Source of the DNA: Thalassiosira profunda
Taxonomy: Eukaryota; Bacillariophyta; Thalassiosirophyceae; Thalassiosirales; Thalassiosiraceae
Assembly (NCBI GenBank): GCA_036939355.1
Contig: JALLAP010000909.1
Coordinates: 1 to 16,615 of the forward strand
Direction: 5' to 3'
DNA: 16,615 nt
The notes below the pieces were generated by a model. That model made no database searches and was not told where the DNA came from. It was given only the letters and a program-made list of their open reading frames with translations. Positions 1-9,101 of this stretch are shown piece after piece. The stretch's first letter is position 1. Each line of letters starts with the position of its first letter. The translations under genes and the position numbers were made by a program.

Positions 1-584
1 CCACGCTGGATGCTTTCCATAAACCGCCAGGGGATGGCAGCAGTCCTTCTCCGTGTGGGGCCATTGGCAGTCGACGCTTCCGAGCCAAGCGTTGGCTCGT
101 TCAAGACGTCGCAATGCACAATCCTCGCCTCCTTTATCCTCGGCCTCGAGTTGCGTCGCCATTGTCCGGGGGTGGACGTCCGCTGCCCCGACGGCAGGAC
201 CACCCGCCGGGGATCGTTGGACCACAGCCACGAGGCGTGAAAGGTGGATGGGTCGGTTGCCTCTCCCTCGGCGCTCTGAAATTGGAGGGTGAGATGCCCT
301 CCGTCGCTCGCCACCTCGGCGATACGAGCCTCCAGTGCAAATGTATCTCCGTCAGAGAGGGCGGGCGGTTCCTCCACCGCGGCATGGGAGGAGAAAGATG
401 CGGCGCATCTTTGTCTTTGGCCGTTGCAACGATTGTGGTGCCCCGTCGATGCGGGGACGGTGCATCCACCGACGCTTCTGCCGATGCCAGCGCCTGCACA
501 GCGATCCGCCACTGATGCCCCCCGCGATAGCGACGAGCGGGCCGCCAGGCCGCGGAGCCAGAGGCGCGCGCGGGAGGGCACCAT
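1..584 (-). CDS. Partial gamma-butyrobetaine/trimethyllysine dioxygenase-like protein, N-terminal 194 codons
   Basis: From an ATG at 584 the minus strand stays open for 194 codons to the window edge. Residues 1 to about 65 are rich in Arg, Ser and Ala with very few acids, as in a mitochondrial presequence. Residues about 85-150 read like the small N-terminal domain of GBBH-family enzymes (DUF971/GBBH-like_N): a beta-rich stretch, then FHASWLWSNDP, then PSGQR, then an I..A.I strand. In the family this domain precedes an Fe(II)/2-oxoglutarate TauD-type catalytic domain, which would lie beyond the left edge, so no iron ligands can be seen. Known members hydroxylate gamma-butyrobetaine or trimethyllysine in carnitine synthesis. 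The zinc-binding cysteines that usually follow the WLRDN motif are absent here. The gene diverges from SAC3 across 160 bp. Family assignment is by eye; the substrate is not determined. Confidence 0.6.
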   Translation of the reverse strand, partial: MVPSRARLWLRGLAARSSLSRGASVADRCAGAGIGRSVGGCTVPASTGHHNRCNGQRQRCAASFSSHAAVEEPPALSDGDTFALEARIAEVASDGGHLTLQFQSAEGEATDPSTFHASWLWSNDPRRVVLPSGQRTSTPGQWRRNSRPRIKEARIVHCDVLNEPTLGSEASTANGPTRRRTAAIPWRFMESIQR

Positions 585-744
585 TGCAACTATGGTAACC
601 AACGGCGCGCAGCAGGGGGAGAGTGGAGCTGGGGTGATTTCACGTGAGCATCGATCACGCCGAACACCCCCAAAAACCAAAAACTCTGAGCGGACGCGGA
701 CGTGGGGGACCGCCGCGCCTCTCCCATCACCTACCCAGCAGCAA
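585..744. promoter_or_regulatory. Divergent promoter between the dioxygenase-like gene and SAC3
   Basis: This 160-bp gap separates two divergent start codons (584 minus, 745 plus) and must hold both 5' leaders. It contains the 8-bp palindrome TCACGTGA at 640-647, a G-box/E-box core of the kind bound by bHLH or bZIP factors. No clear TATA box is present. A pyrimidine-rich CCTACCCAG lies just before the SAC3 ATG and could be read as a 3' splice site, so a leader intron cannot be excluded. Confidence 0.45.
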
Positions 745-3700
745 ATGGCGGGCTTCGGCACGGGCGGGTTTGGCCAGCCCTCGTCGGGCTTTGGGAGCGG
801 CGGGGGCGGCTTCGGCCAGCCGCAGCCGCCGCAGCCGCCGGGGTTTGGCGGGCAGCCACCAGCCGCTGGATTTGCAAATCAGCAACAGCAACAGCAACCA
901 TCAACGTTTGGGCAACACCAGCCACCGCAGCCGTCGTTTGGCTCCCCCGCCCCCGCTGCAGGGTTTGGAAATGCATCGTCCGGGGGATTTGGGAGTGCCT
1001 CTGGAGGATTTGGTGCACCATCTCCCGCCCCGGCAGCGTTTGGGGCGTCCTCTCCCCCTGGCTTCGGTTCATCTGCTGGAGGGTTTGCGGGAGGGGGATT
1101 CGCCTCCAGCGCGCCCGCCCCTGCCTTCGGTGCATCGACCTCGGGGGCTGGCGGGTTCGGGGCGCAATCTCAACCGCAGCAGGCTGTCTTTGGCTCGCCT
1201 CCGCCCCAGCCTGCGTTTGGCCAACCGTCCCAACCCTCGTCAGGGTTCGGGCAACAATCAACATCGCCCTCGCAGCCCTCGGGATTCGGGCAGCCGTCCC
1301 AGCCATCAACTGGGTTTAGTGGTGGCTCTCCCTCGCAGCCATCAACCGGGATGGTGTTTGGCTCTTCTTCGAATGTGGCGGCGCAACAACCTCCCTCCGC
1401 CACGGGGGCCACGGCCACAGCGGGGTTTGCCCCCGCTTCGTCGGCGTTTGGATCCGCACCCGCCGCGGGGGGATTTGGGTCGCCCGCGAACGTACCAGCT
1501 TCTTCTGGGTTCGGTTCCACTGCGCCCTCGTCGGGATTCGGCTCGCCGGCGCCTGCCCCGGCGACTGGATTTGGGTCGTCGGCCGGGGGGTTCGGGTCCT
1601 CTGGTCAGGCACCTGCACCTTCGGGCTTTGGATCTTCGTCGGGAGGGGGATTTGGCCTGAGCGCCTCTGCCGCGCCGTTTGCACCAAGCAACACTTCTTC
1701 AGGCAGTGGTGGATTTGGCGGTACTTCGACGGGATTTGGGTCGTCCATGAATGATGATGCTCCAGCACCCGCCTCGGGCTTTGGCTCTTCCAGCGGGGGA
1801 TTTGGCGGCGCTAGCTCTGCCTCCACATCCTCCCCGTTCGCGCAACGGATCCCTCGAAAGGAAAAAAGTTCCAGGGCCGACAACTCAATGGGCTCTGACA
1901 ACAGCGAGGGTATGGGATCGTCCGAGGCGGCCGGGAACGATCAGCTGGCGGCGCTCAAAGCTCGGATCCAGGAGAAGCGAAAGAAGTTGCAACAGATGAA
2001 GCAAGGCGAGCAAAGCTCCTCCTCCAGCAACGAGGCCAGGGATCGAAAGAAGGACGACGAAACCGCCAACGCCGATCTGGCAGCCAGGAATGCCCTTCGC
2101 TTTGCCAGGGATAGGAAGAAGGACGACGAATCCGCCAACGCCGAGTTGGCCGCCAAAAACGCCCTTCGATTCTCCACCTCTGACAGAGATCAGAGCCTGA
2201 ACAAACTGCTCCCGAAGGATCTGAAGGCGAAATCGGGCCAATTTGCGGCCGCCGCCGCTCCATCCAGCGACGATGCCGGAGGAGGCTGGAGCACGCCGGA
2301 CCAAAGTGGGGACGACGACGAGGACGACATGGGTGGGAGGAACAACCTGAGCAACGCCAAGAGCCTGATCGGGGTGTGCATGAGCATGTGTCCAGATGAA
2401 GAGCTGGTGCGGAGGGAACGGGAGGGCGACATCCAGCTGTTGGAGGTGAGTGTTGAGGTTACTTTGCGTGCGTTGATCGACTTCAGTTCATGTCTCACAT
2501 CGGCGTCTGATGTCTGTTCCACCAGATCACCGACCCAGGAGGGCTCCATCCGAAGGAATGGACCTTGCGCGATACGGCCGTGAAGCGATTTCGGCGGTCC
2601 GCCGCCGACTTCAAGCTGGACATTCCCGAGCTGGTGCGCCCGCCGGAGGTGTTGGAACGGGTATGCGGATATTTGGAGGAGTGGGTCATGGAGCGAGACA
2701 GGCAGGGACCAGACAAGCGCTGGATGCAGTCCACGCAGCCGTCGGACACGCCCCCTGCTCTGGATGTCTACCAGTTCATCTGGGATCGCACCCGCATGAT
2801 CCGAAAGGATTTCATCCTGCAGAACTACATCGGAACTGGCGGAAAGTGCGACGCTTTAGCAGTACGATGCCACGAACGCATCGCCCGGTGGCACGCCATG
2901 TCGGAACATCAACTTAGTCACATTCCAGACTTTGTGAAGCATCAGAGCCAGCAGAATGTGGCAGAGCTGGGCCAGACGATGAAGACACTGAACAATTACT
3001 ACGATGACGCGCTGGGCAGGTCTCTGGTAGAAGAGGGTGGCGCAGCAGCAGATGACTGCGCGCAGGGCTGCGGCTCTGATATTGTGATGGGGAAATCTCC
3101 CGTCGACTTTGATGGCAGCGCCCTCTCCAACACTGCGCAAGCTGCCGACGTGGCCCAAAGAATAATCGGCAGTAATGGCGCCAAGTCCCCATCCCGCGGC
3201 ACGGCCGAGCCAGAGATGAGGGGTCTCTACATTCTCTTGACGCTGAACAACGAAGGCGGAATGGAGGTGCTCAAGTACTCTGGTAGGCTGTGCGTTCAGA
3301 AGCCGGCCATCTTCTACTCCAAGCCTGTGCAGCTGGCTCTCGCCATCTTCCAGGCCAAGAAAGATCACAACTATGCGAAATTCTTCAGCCTTCTCCGGTC
3401 GCCATCGACGCCGTATTGTAAGTGTTGACACGTCGTTTATCTTTGCTCCACCTAGAGCCAGCTAACCTCACCCAATTCATCTACCTTTCGCCAGTGTTTG
3501 CGTGTGTGATGTTCAAGTATGTGGAGAGCATGAGGAAAGATGCGCTGACGATCATGTCCAAGACGTACGGTGCAAGGCACAAGACCACCGGCGAGGCGTA
3601 TTATGACGCGTACCCGCTCAATAACCTCGTGAACCTTCTGTGCTACGAGGATGAAGAGGAGGCCAGAACAGCCTGTCAACATTATGGGCTCACAGTGGAG

Positions 3701-6438
3701 GGAGATAAGGTCTTTTGGCGCCGTTCCAGGTTCAGGGAGCCAAGAGACCCAGAGAAGGACCACATCCTTCACTTGAAGCCAAGGAAAATGATACGAACGA
3801 TCGAAGCAAAGCTGAATGGCGCCACTCGTCTGTCTGTCTGCAGAGGCGGAGTCAGTGGAGAGGGTGCAACGTTAGCAGCCAGCCCTGGAAGTGATGCAGC
3901 TGCTGCAGAAGAGCAACGAAAGAAGGCCCGCGAAGCTGCGGAAAAGGCACGACAGGATCTAGTAAAGACGCGTTTGGAGGAGGAAGCAAAGGCAAGAGCG
4001 CAAGCAGAAGAGCAAGAGAAGGAAAGGCGCATGCAAGCAAAGCTTGTAGCCGAAAAGAGAGCGAAAGCCGAGGCAGCAAAGCGGGCCGAGATGGAGCGAC
4101 TGGAGAAGGAACGCGTTGAGCGTGAGCGAATCTTGGCTGAGCAACAAAGAAAAGAGGAGGAGGCACAGCGCCTGGCAGAGGCCAAGGCGGCAGCCGAGCA
4201 AGCTGATAGGGAGAGACGACAGAGGGAAGCTCGCGAAAGAGAGGCAACTCGCAAGAGGGCCGAGGAAGAGAGGAAAGAACAGGAGCGGCAACGCCTCCTG
4301 GCAAAGCAACGCGAGGAAGAGGCGCGTCGGCAAGCAGAGATCAAGGCTGCCCAAGAAGCCGCCGACAAGAAGCGACGCGAGGAAGAGGAAAGGCGTCGGC
4401 AGGAGGAGCTACGTAGGAAGGCAGAGGAAGAGCGCGTACGCAAGGCTCGAGAGGAGGAAGCTCGACGAGTTGAAATGGCCTGGCGCGACAAGATTGAAAG
4501 AGCGAGGAAGGTACTTGCGTTCCGGCTCTGGCGGAAGCAAATGCAAAGGCGTGAGAGCCTGCAGCAGTCTCAGCAGTGCTTGGAAAGTCTTGACCCAACT
4601 GCTACCAGCTACCCTTCTCCTCTTCCGAAGGCAGGCGCACTGATCACTGCGAGTCAGGACCGTCCTGATGGCTCAATCGTCCTCAGGAATGCCGTTGATG
4701 AGGGCGGGCTGGAGAATCAGATGTATCGGCTTGCTACGTCATCCAGCAGTCCCATCAACCTTTCAAGAATGGTTGCAGATTGCCTCATCAAATCTCCCAA
4801 TCCTGCCATCAGCTATCCAACAACTGTGCAATCGAGCCAACACACCACGTTGTTCAAGTTGGCCGTCTTGCTTNCCTGCCATCAGCTATCCAACAACTGT
4901 GCAATCGAGCCAACACACCACGTTGTTCAAGTTGGCCGTCTTGCTTCCGGAGAGGACATCCGAAGAGGATGCGCTGTATGACACGCTGCGCATGTGGGTG
5001 AACTCTCGCCTGTCGATTGGACAAGTATCATCCTATATCTTCGAGAATCATTTGCATCAGATTGTTGAAGTGCGCTCTGTGGTAGTTGTTGGGAACGAAG
5101 ACTCGGCAGGATGCAAAGATTGCAATGCCGCACTATTTCTGCTCCCTTCGTCTGATGAGACTTCTCCTCGCCTTGACTTCCCTACGGATGCGATGAGAGA
5201 GTTGCTGAAGAACGACGTTTCTCGCATGGTACTTATTCTTGGCAATGGAGAAAGTGGCGGTGTCAACCAAACGGCAGAGACTACTCTCGATCACCTTGTG
5301 GGCAAGGCAGTGGAATCGGATGGCGATTATCTACGCCCTGGCGTAGCGGCCCCAGCATTGTGTCACCTAGACGCAGCCCTCGAGAAGTGTTGTGGAGCCG
5401 TGGCGAGCTCGTACATTGAGAGCATGCAAGATACAACGACGCAGCTCAATCGCCACGTGTNGTTGTGGAGCCGTGGCGAGCTCGTACATTGAGAGCATGC
5501 AAGATACAACGACGCAGCTCAATCGCCACGTGTGCCCGCTGATGGCGCGTTTGTCACTTGAGGCCCTTGGGTGCCTTTTCCTTCAACGATTGATCCAAAA
5601 CGTCGATGCAGCAGGCTGCCTTAGAGGTGGCTGCCTTGAGGCATCGTCATTCGAAGACCCATTCTTCAGTTCCAGAGGGAATGCTCTGACAGTGGCCGTA
5701 TGCATCTCTTCACTGGAGAGGCTGGTGGCAGAAATGGCAGCCAGTAGTGCAGAGGTCCGCGAGACACTGCAGTACTGGCCACCACTCGAATTCCGGGATG
5801 GACGCACAAATGCCACCCTGAAATTCTTTTACGGGCGCCACGATCTTCCCTCTAACTGGGATCGCACGCCGCCGGGCCTCGGCCAACAACTATCTGACAT
5901 CTTCCTCCCATTGCTCGAGCAACATTCATTTGTGGAGTCGACGGAGCGCTTTGCTCGGGAGCTGGCACCAGCTCTCAAACAACAGCTGTTGACATTTCTC
6001 GACAATGGCGAATACTCCAGTTGCTTTGCAAGTGTGGTATCGCTCCTCGCTAATGGCGAATTGAGCATTGGGAACAACACCGCAGGGGCTGCATTATTCC
6101 TCCCAGTCGTGAGCTTGTCGAATATCATCGAGCGAGCTGCTGCATTCGAAGCCCCACAGGCACCAGAGCCTGCGGAACCAGACATTCCTAGCTACCTTTT
6201 TGGGACAACAACCGTTGCAACTGTCGAAGAAGAGAAGGAGAATAGCAGAAGTGACAACGCAGTCCTTACCCCAGAAGTGGAACGGGCGGTGGTCAAGCGC
6301 AAACCCGAAGTCGTTGCACCAGATACTTCGGACAATGCGAGGGCCAAACGCATTCGTTCGAGTGCACCGGTTGAAGAGACGGAAGAACAAAGAAAGAGCA
6401 AACAATTCACTTCCTTTCTGGAGGCGTTGCTTGGATAA
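745..6438 (+). CDS. SAC3: SAC3/GANP (MCM3AP)-type TREX-2 mRNA-export scaffold, three exons, two assembly breaks
   Basis: Exons are 745-2445, 2526-3417 and 3495-6438. After removing the two 73-nt assembly artefacts in exon 3 the frame is continuous and encodes 1796 residues, close in size to animal GANP. Residues 1 to about 365 hold about 31 FG dipeptides in a Gly/Ser/Pro/Ala/Gln background, as in nucleoporins. A 23-residue tandem repeat follows, then a Sac3/GANP domain at about 543-960, opening with GVCMSMCPDEEL and continuing through DPGGLHPKEWTLRDTAVKRF. Residues about 1000-1209 are a very charged E/K/R/A coiled coil ending in a KVLAFRLWRK segment like the GANP CID region. The remainder resembles the GANP C-terminal domain, with basic NLS-like patches near 1750-1770. 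In known TREX-2 this protein scaffolds PCID2/Thp1, Sem1, Sus1/ENY2 and centrin at nuclear pores. In-frame ATGs at 484 and 592 are less likely starts because they would overlap or abut the divergent gene. Confidence 0.9.
2035..2172 (+). repeat. Two-copy 69-bp tandem repeat coding 23 residues inside SAC3
   Basis: Units 2035-2103 and 2104-2172 encode two 23-residue blocks beginning ARDRKKDDE and ending NALRF. They differ at only a few conservative positions (T/S, D/E, R/K). The repeat lies in the linker between the FG region and the Sac3 domain, just after a basic segment rich in K, Q and R. Confidence 0.9.
2446..2525 (+). other. SAC3 intron 1 (80 bp)
   Basis: The donor is GAG/GTGAGTG and the acceptor CCACCAG/ATC, phase 0. 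Splicing joins the Sac3 motif ending DIQLLE to ITDPGGLHPKEW, restoring the conserved domain; unspliced, the frame stops at 2581-2583. A possible branch site is the TCTGAT near the 3' end. Confidence 0.9.
3418..3494 (+). other. SAC3 intron 2 (77 bp)
   Basis: The donor is TATT/GTAAGTG and the acceptor TTCGCCAG/TG, phase 1. The join gives TPYLFACVMFKYVESM within the Sac3 domain. A CTAAC branch-point-like motif lies at 3462-3466, about 30 nt before the acceptor. Without splicing the upstream frame ends at 3426-3428. Confidence 0.9.
4802..4946 (+). repeat. Assembly junction: 72-bp duplicate around a single N (position 4874)
   Basis: Bases 4802-4873 and 4875-4946 are identical and separated by one N. 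The extra 73 nt shift the SAC3 frame; collapsing the pair puts the reading frame upstream back in register with the frame downstream. This is best explained as two contigs overlapping by 72 bp that were placed end to end. Confidence 0.93.
5389..5533 (+). repeat. Assembly junction: 72-bp duplicate around a single N (position 5461)
   Basis: Bases 5389-5460 and 5462-5533 are identical around one N. As at 4874, removing 73 nt restores the SAC3 frame across the junction. The unit length is the same as at the other two N positions although the sequences are unrelated. Confidence 0.93.
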
Positions 6439-6470
6439 ATGATATGCTAAGAGTAGCTATGAGATCGATG

Positions 6471-7785
6471 CTATGTTTCAATGAATAATGCAGGCGTGTC
6501 ATCGCAGCTATATCCCAGCAAAGTGCAGAGCCTGACCATTTCTTTGGCCTCCTCCCGGACAGCGCCGTCTACTGAGAAGAAGTGGTGCTGTTGCAAACTC
6601 AACAACTTCTCCCTCTGTTCTTTCACCTTCTCTTCTTCGTACGGAACAAATTTGTCTGCGTCTACCTCTGCGTCGATTGCGCCTCTCGTTGCGAAAGAGA
6701 AGATCCGGGCAAGAGTTCTCTTTGGATTGAGAAGATAATCCTCGTACCTGACGAGAACAATGTTTCTCTGGCTCGCAGAGATTTCATTTGCGCCTCCCAG
6801 GCAGTTTCTTCTCCTATCAGAAGCAGTCTTCGCATAGCAGTTCTCTCCCGCAGACACCTCTTCCCACGATATGTATCCTCGCATGTAATACTCCCAGACA
6901 TTGTACAAGGATCGAAAATATAGCATCATCGGTGGCAGTCGTCGTGGGTTGCTGCGACGCAACGTCCACAGCTTCTTTGATTCGTCCCATCTCAGATCGT
7001 ATCGTTTATTGATCATGCTCTTTTGCCACGTCCTCGGATGGCGAATCAGCACGACATACAACGTATCCGGTCGAAAGCAGGCTAACATCGGATGCTGCGG
7101 TGGCGTGTGCTTCCACCAAGTGTAGAATACTTCTTGCTTGTGCGGTGGTGGCTTCATCTTGAGCATGCCCTGTAGCGTTTTCGGCCCCTGACTGTCCCAA
7201 TTGCCCCACATAGTCCCATACTTTTCATACAACTGACGATTTTGTGCGCCGATGTCAGATGAATTGCCCATTGTCTTCTGCATCTCCACCGAAGAATCAG
7301 ATTGCAACGCCACGCCGCAGGGAGGGTATCCACCAGATTCCGACATTCCGTACACTTTCAGCTCAATGCCCCGTTCTGCGGCCACTCCCTCGTTGCTTTT
7401 GATCGAGTTCCACAGACCCTATCGCATCACATGCGTTAGTTTGCATGCACCAAAGATGATACTGGCACATGCACACATCATGATGTGCACTCACTGCACA
7501 CATCACATCATATGCACTCACAGTCGTTCCCGAGTTATAAAGCCCCGCAACAGAGATGAACCTGATCGGCTCGGGAGTTGGCATGATCGGTTCTGCACGC
7601 GGCACATCGTTCGGACGAGCCGGTGGAAGCGTTCTCGGCGCCAATTGCAATTGATGCCACATCAGCGCGGATGAGACGGCGGCTGATACAGCGATCGCGG
7701 CGGTGGGATGCCACCTTCTTTTCCACTGGCGCCGATCGGCCGCGGCCGGGCGTCCCGGTGCAGATGCTGCCGTAGGGTGGACCAT
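6471..7785 (-). CDS. Type II membrane sulfotransferase-like protein, two exons
   Basis: Exon 1 is 7785-7522 and exon 2 is 7418-6471, joined in phase 0, giving 403 residues. A basic cytosolic-type head (RRQWKRRWHP) precedes a hydrophobic, alanine-rich segment at about residues 28-46, as in Golgi signal anchors. FISVAGLYNSGTT (76-88) matches the 5'-phosphosulfate loop that binds the PAPS sulfate donor, and VVLIRHPRTWQKS (about 210-222) matches the 3'-phosphate-binding R...S motif. NIVLVRYEDYLLNP near 307-320 is another segment typical of the fold. The family transfers sulfate from PAPS to sugars, proteins or small molecules; the acceptor cannot be predicted. The stop codon is 32 bp from the convergent SAC3 stop. 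The start at 7785 has A at -3 and G at +4. Confidence 0.82.
7419..7521 (-). other. Sulfotransferase intron (103 bp) with a duplicated donor
   Basis: On the coding strand the intron begins ACT/GTGAGTGCA and ends GCGATAG/GGT, with CTAAC about 20 nt before the acceptor. Splicing gives NSGTT-GLWNSI, which fits the PAPS loop. A second GTGAGTGCA starts at 7494, exactly 27 nt downstream, and could also act as a donor in the same frame. The intron also holds a 14-bp palindrome CACATCATGATGTG at 7474-7487. Confidence 0.8.
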
Positions 7786-8138
7786 GATTGGTCACTGCTA
7801 CGCCCGCCGATAGGTTACTAGCGGCGGGGAGAGCACCATCATCGTCGGGGCGGGGCGAGGGGCGATCGGGCGCGCGAGGGCGCGCTGAGAAGTGAGAAGG
7901 GAAGGAAAGAAGGAGCAGCACCACGGACAGCCTGCACTCTCTCCCCGCCCCCTCCGTGCGTCCCCCCTTCTCCCCCCCCCCCTCCCCCCCGCGGCGCCTG
8001 CTTCCCAGCACCGCCCCACCGCCTGCTCCGCCCAGTACGTCTCATTCCGATACTGCGCATTCCCTCCCACGGCCATTGCGGCAGAGAACAAACCTTGTGT
8101 ATTGTTTGTTGCACTTTTGGCTTTATCCCGTCTAAAAA
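7786..8138. promoter_or_regulatory. Divergent intergenic region with a long C-tract
   Basis: These 353 bp separate the divergent starts of the sulfotransferase (7785 minus) and F-box/B30.2 (8139 plus) genes and should hold both promoters. A nearly pure pyrimidine run, mostly C, lies at 7961-7990 and is a G-rich run on the sulfotransferase coding strand. A short inverted repeat, AACAAAC (8087-8093) with GTTTGTT (8104-8110), lies about 30-50 bp before the plus-strand ATG. I see no clear TATA box and no gene. Confidence 0.45.
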
Positions 8139-9101
8139 ATGGTGCAGACCCGGAATGGAGCGAAACGGATCAAAGCGTCTCTCATAGACGCGGCGCTCAG
8201 CAACGACGTCTTATTTGGCGTGGCTCCTTATCTCGAGTACCGCGAGTTTGTAAATCTAGCGCTCGTCAGCCGTCGCTTCGGTTCCAAGTTTGGGGGCGAC
8301 TGTTCGTTGATGGAGGACGTTGCAAGGCAAATCATTGGCAGCTTGCAAACGGAGGAGGAACGCGCGGCGTTGCCGAGGTACGGCGGTGAATCGTGGTTGG
8401 CATTGCTCCCCGAATTGCAAAAGCTGCGCTCTCCCTTGGCATTCAACCAGCTGGTTGGTCGTCCCCTCGAGTACGTCGACGGGTCCAAATCATGCATTAC
8501 CACATTCAATCCCACCAGGGCCATGTTCGATGATTTCGATGATACCTGGACGGGGTATGAGGTGACGGCACTTTGCAACAACAGCACCATGAGGGCTGGA
8601 AAGCACTACGCCACCTTTACTATTACGGGCTCCGTGCGCTGCTTCTACGCATCTGTTGGGGTTATGCGGCCAGTTGAAGGATTGGACCAACGGGGCTGCC
8701 ATGAATTTAGCGTCTTTGGGCGCAATAACCGTGGGTGGGTAACCGACATCAAGAGGAGCGATAGATGGGGCTCCAATGGTATTGGTGCCGTCGATGTTTC
8801 CTTTTACGATGTCTACATGGGGTATTGCTGGTCGTTGAATTTCGGCTTCGATCGGGCGGTGAAAGACGAATCGTGGGGTGGTATGGAAGGATTTGAGATT
8901 GTAGACGGGGAAGTTGGACTCCTCCTGGACTTGGACGAAGGCACGCTTGCCGTTTACAAGAATGGCAGGAGGCTGGGCATAATGCAAGAGGGGCTCGAGG
9001 GCGAGTATTGCTGGGCTGCATCGGTTTGTGCTCAATTTTATTTTCCACCCCACGAGCAGAATGTCCGCATTGAACGGGGTTCAGTACCTGCGACAGGGTA
9101 G
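8139..9101 (+). CDS. F-box-like and B30.2/SPRY domain protein
   Basis: This is a single-exon frame of 320 residues with a strong start context (AAAAAATGG). Residues about 18-50 (LSNDVLFGVAPYLEY...LALVSRRFGSKF) look like a degenerate F-box. Residues about 140-310 resemble a B30.2/SPRY domain, with GKHYATFTI, a GCHEFSVFG-type core, and the segment GLLLDLDEGTLAVYKNGRR typical of the C-terminal half. From memory this combination is a large expanded family in Thalassiosira diatoms. F-box proteins usually link a substrate-binding domain to SCF ubiquitin ligases, and SPRY domains bind peptides, but no substrate or role can be inferred here. It is convergent with PPIL3, with 151 bp between stops. Confidence 0.8.
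   Translation: MVQTRNGAKRIKASLIDAALSNDVLFGVAPYLEYREFVNLALVSRRFGSKFGGDCSLMEDVARQIIGSLQTEEERAALPRYGGESWLALLPELQKLRSPLAFNQLVGRPLEYVDGSKSCITTFNPTRAMFDDFDDTWTGYEVTALCNNSTMRAGKHYATFTITGSVRCFYASVGVMRPVEGLDQRGCHEFSVFGRNNRGWVTDIKRSDRWGSNGIGAVDVSFYDVYMGYCWSLNFGFDRAVKDESWGGMEGFEIVDGEVGLLLDLDEGTLAVYKNGRRLGIMQEGLEGEYCWAASVCAQFYFPPHEQNVRIERGSVPATG

Noticed and set aside
289..744. N-terminal extension of SAC3 in the same open frame (ATGs at 484 and 592)
   Set aside because: It overlaps or abuts the divergent dioxygenase-like coding region and has no domain. The FG region starts cleanly at ATG 745.
644..1768. Several long overlapping ORFs on both strands across the FG-repeat exon
   Set aside because: They are by-products of GC-rich, low-complexity FG-repeat DNA. 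Only the frame leading into the Sac3 domain has recognisable protein features.
3769..4491. Long minus-strand Ser/Arg-rich ORF opposite the SAC3 coiled coil
   Set aside because: It is the mirror of Glu/Lys/Arg/Ala-rich coding DNA; the plus strand continues the conserved protein.
4802..5533. True tandem duplications or frameshift pseudogenisation in SAC3
   Set aside because: Identical 72-bp lengths, a central N at each, and frame restoration on collapse favour assembly overlap.
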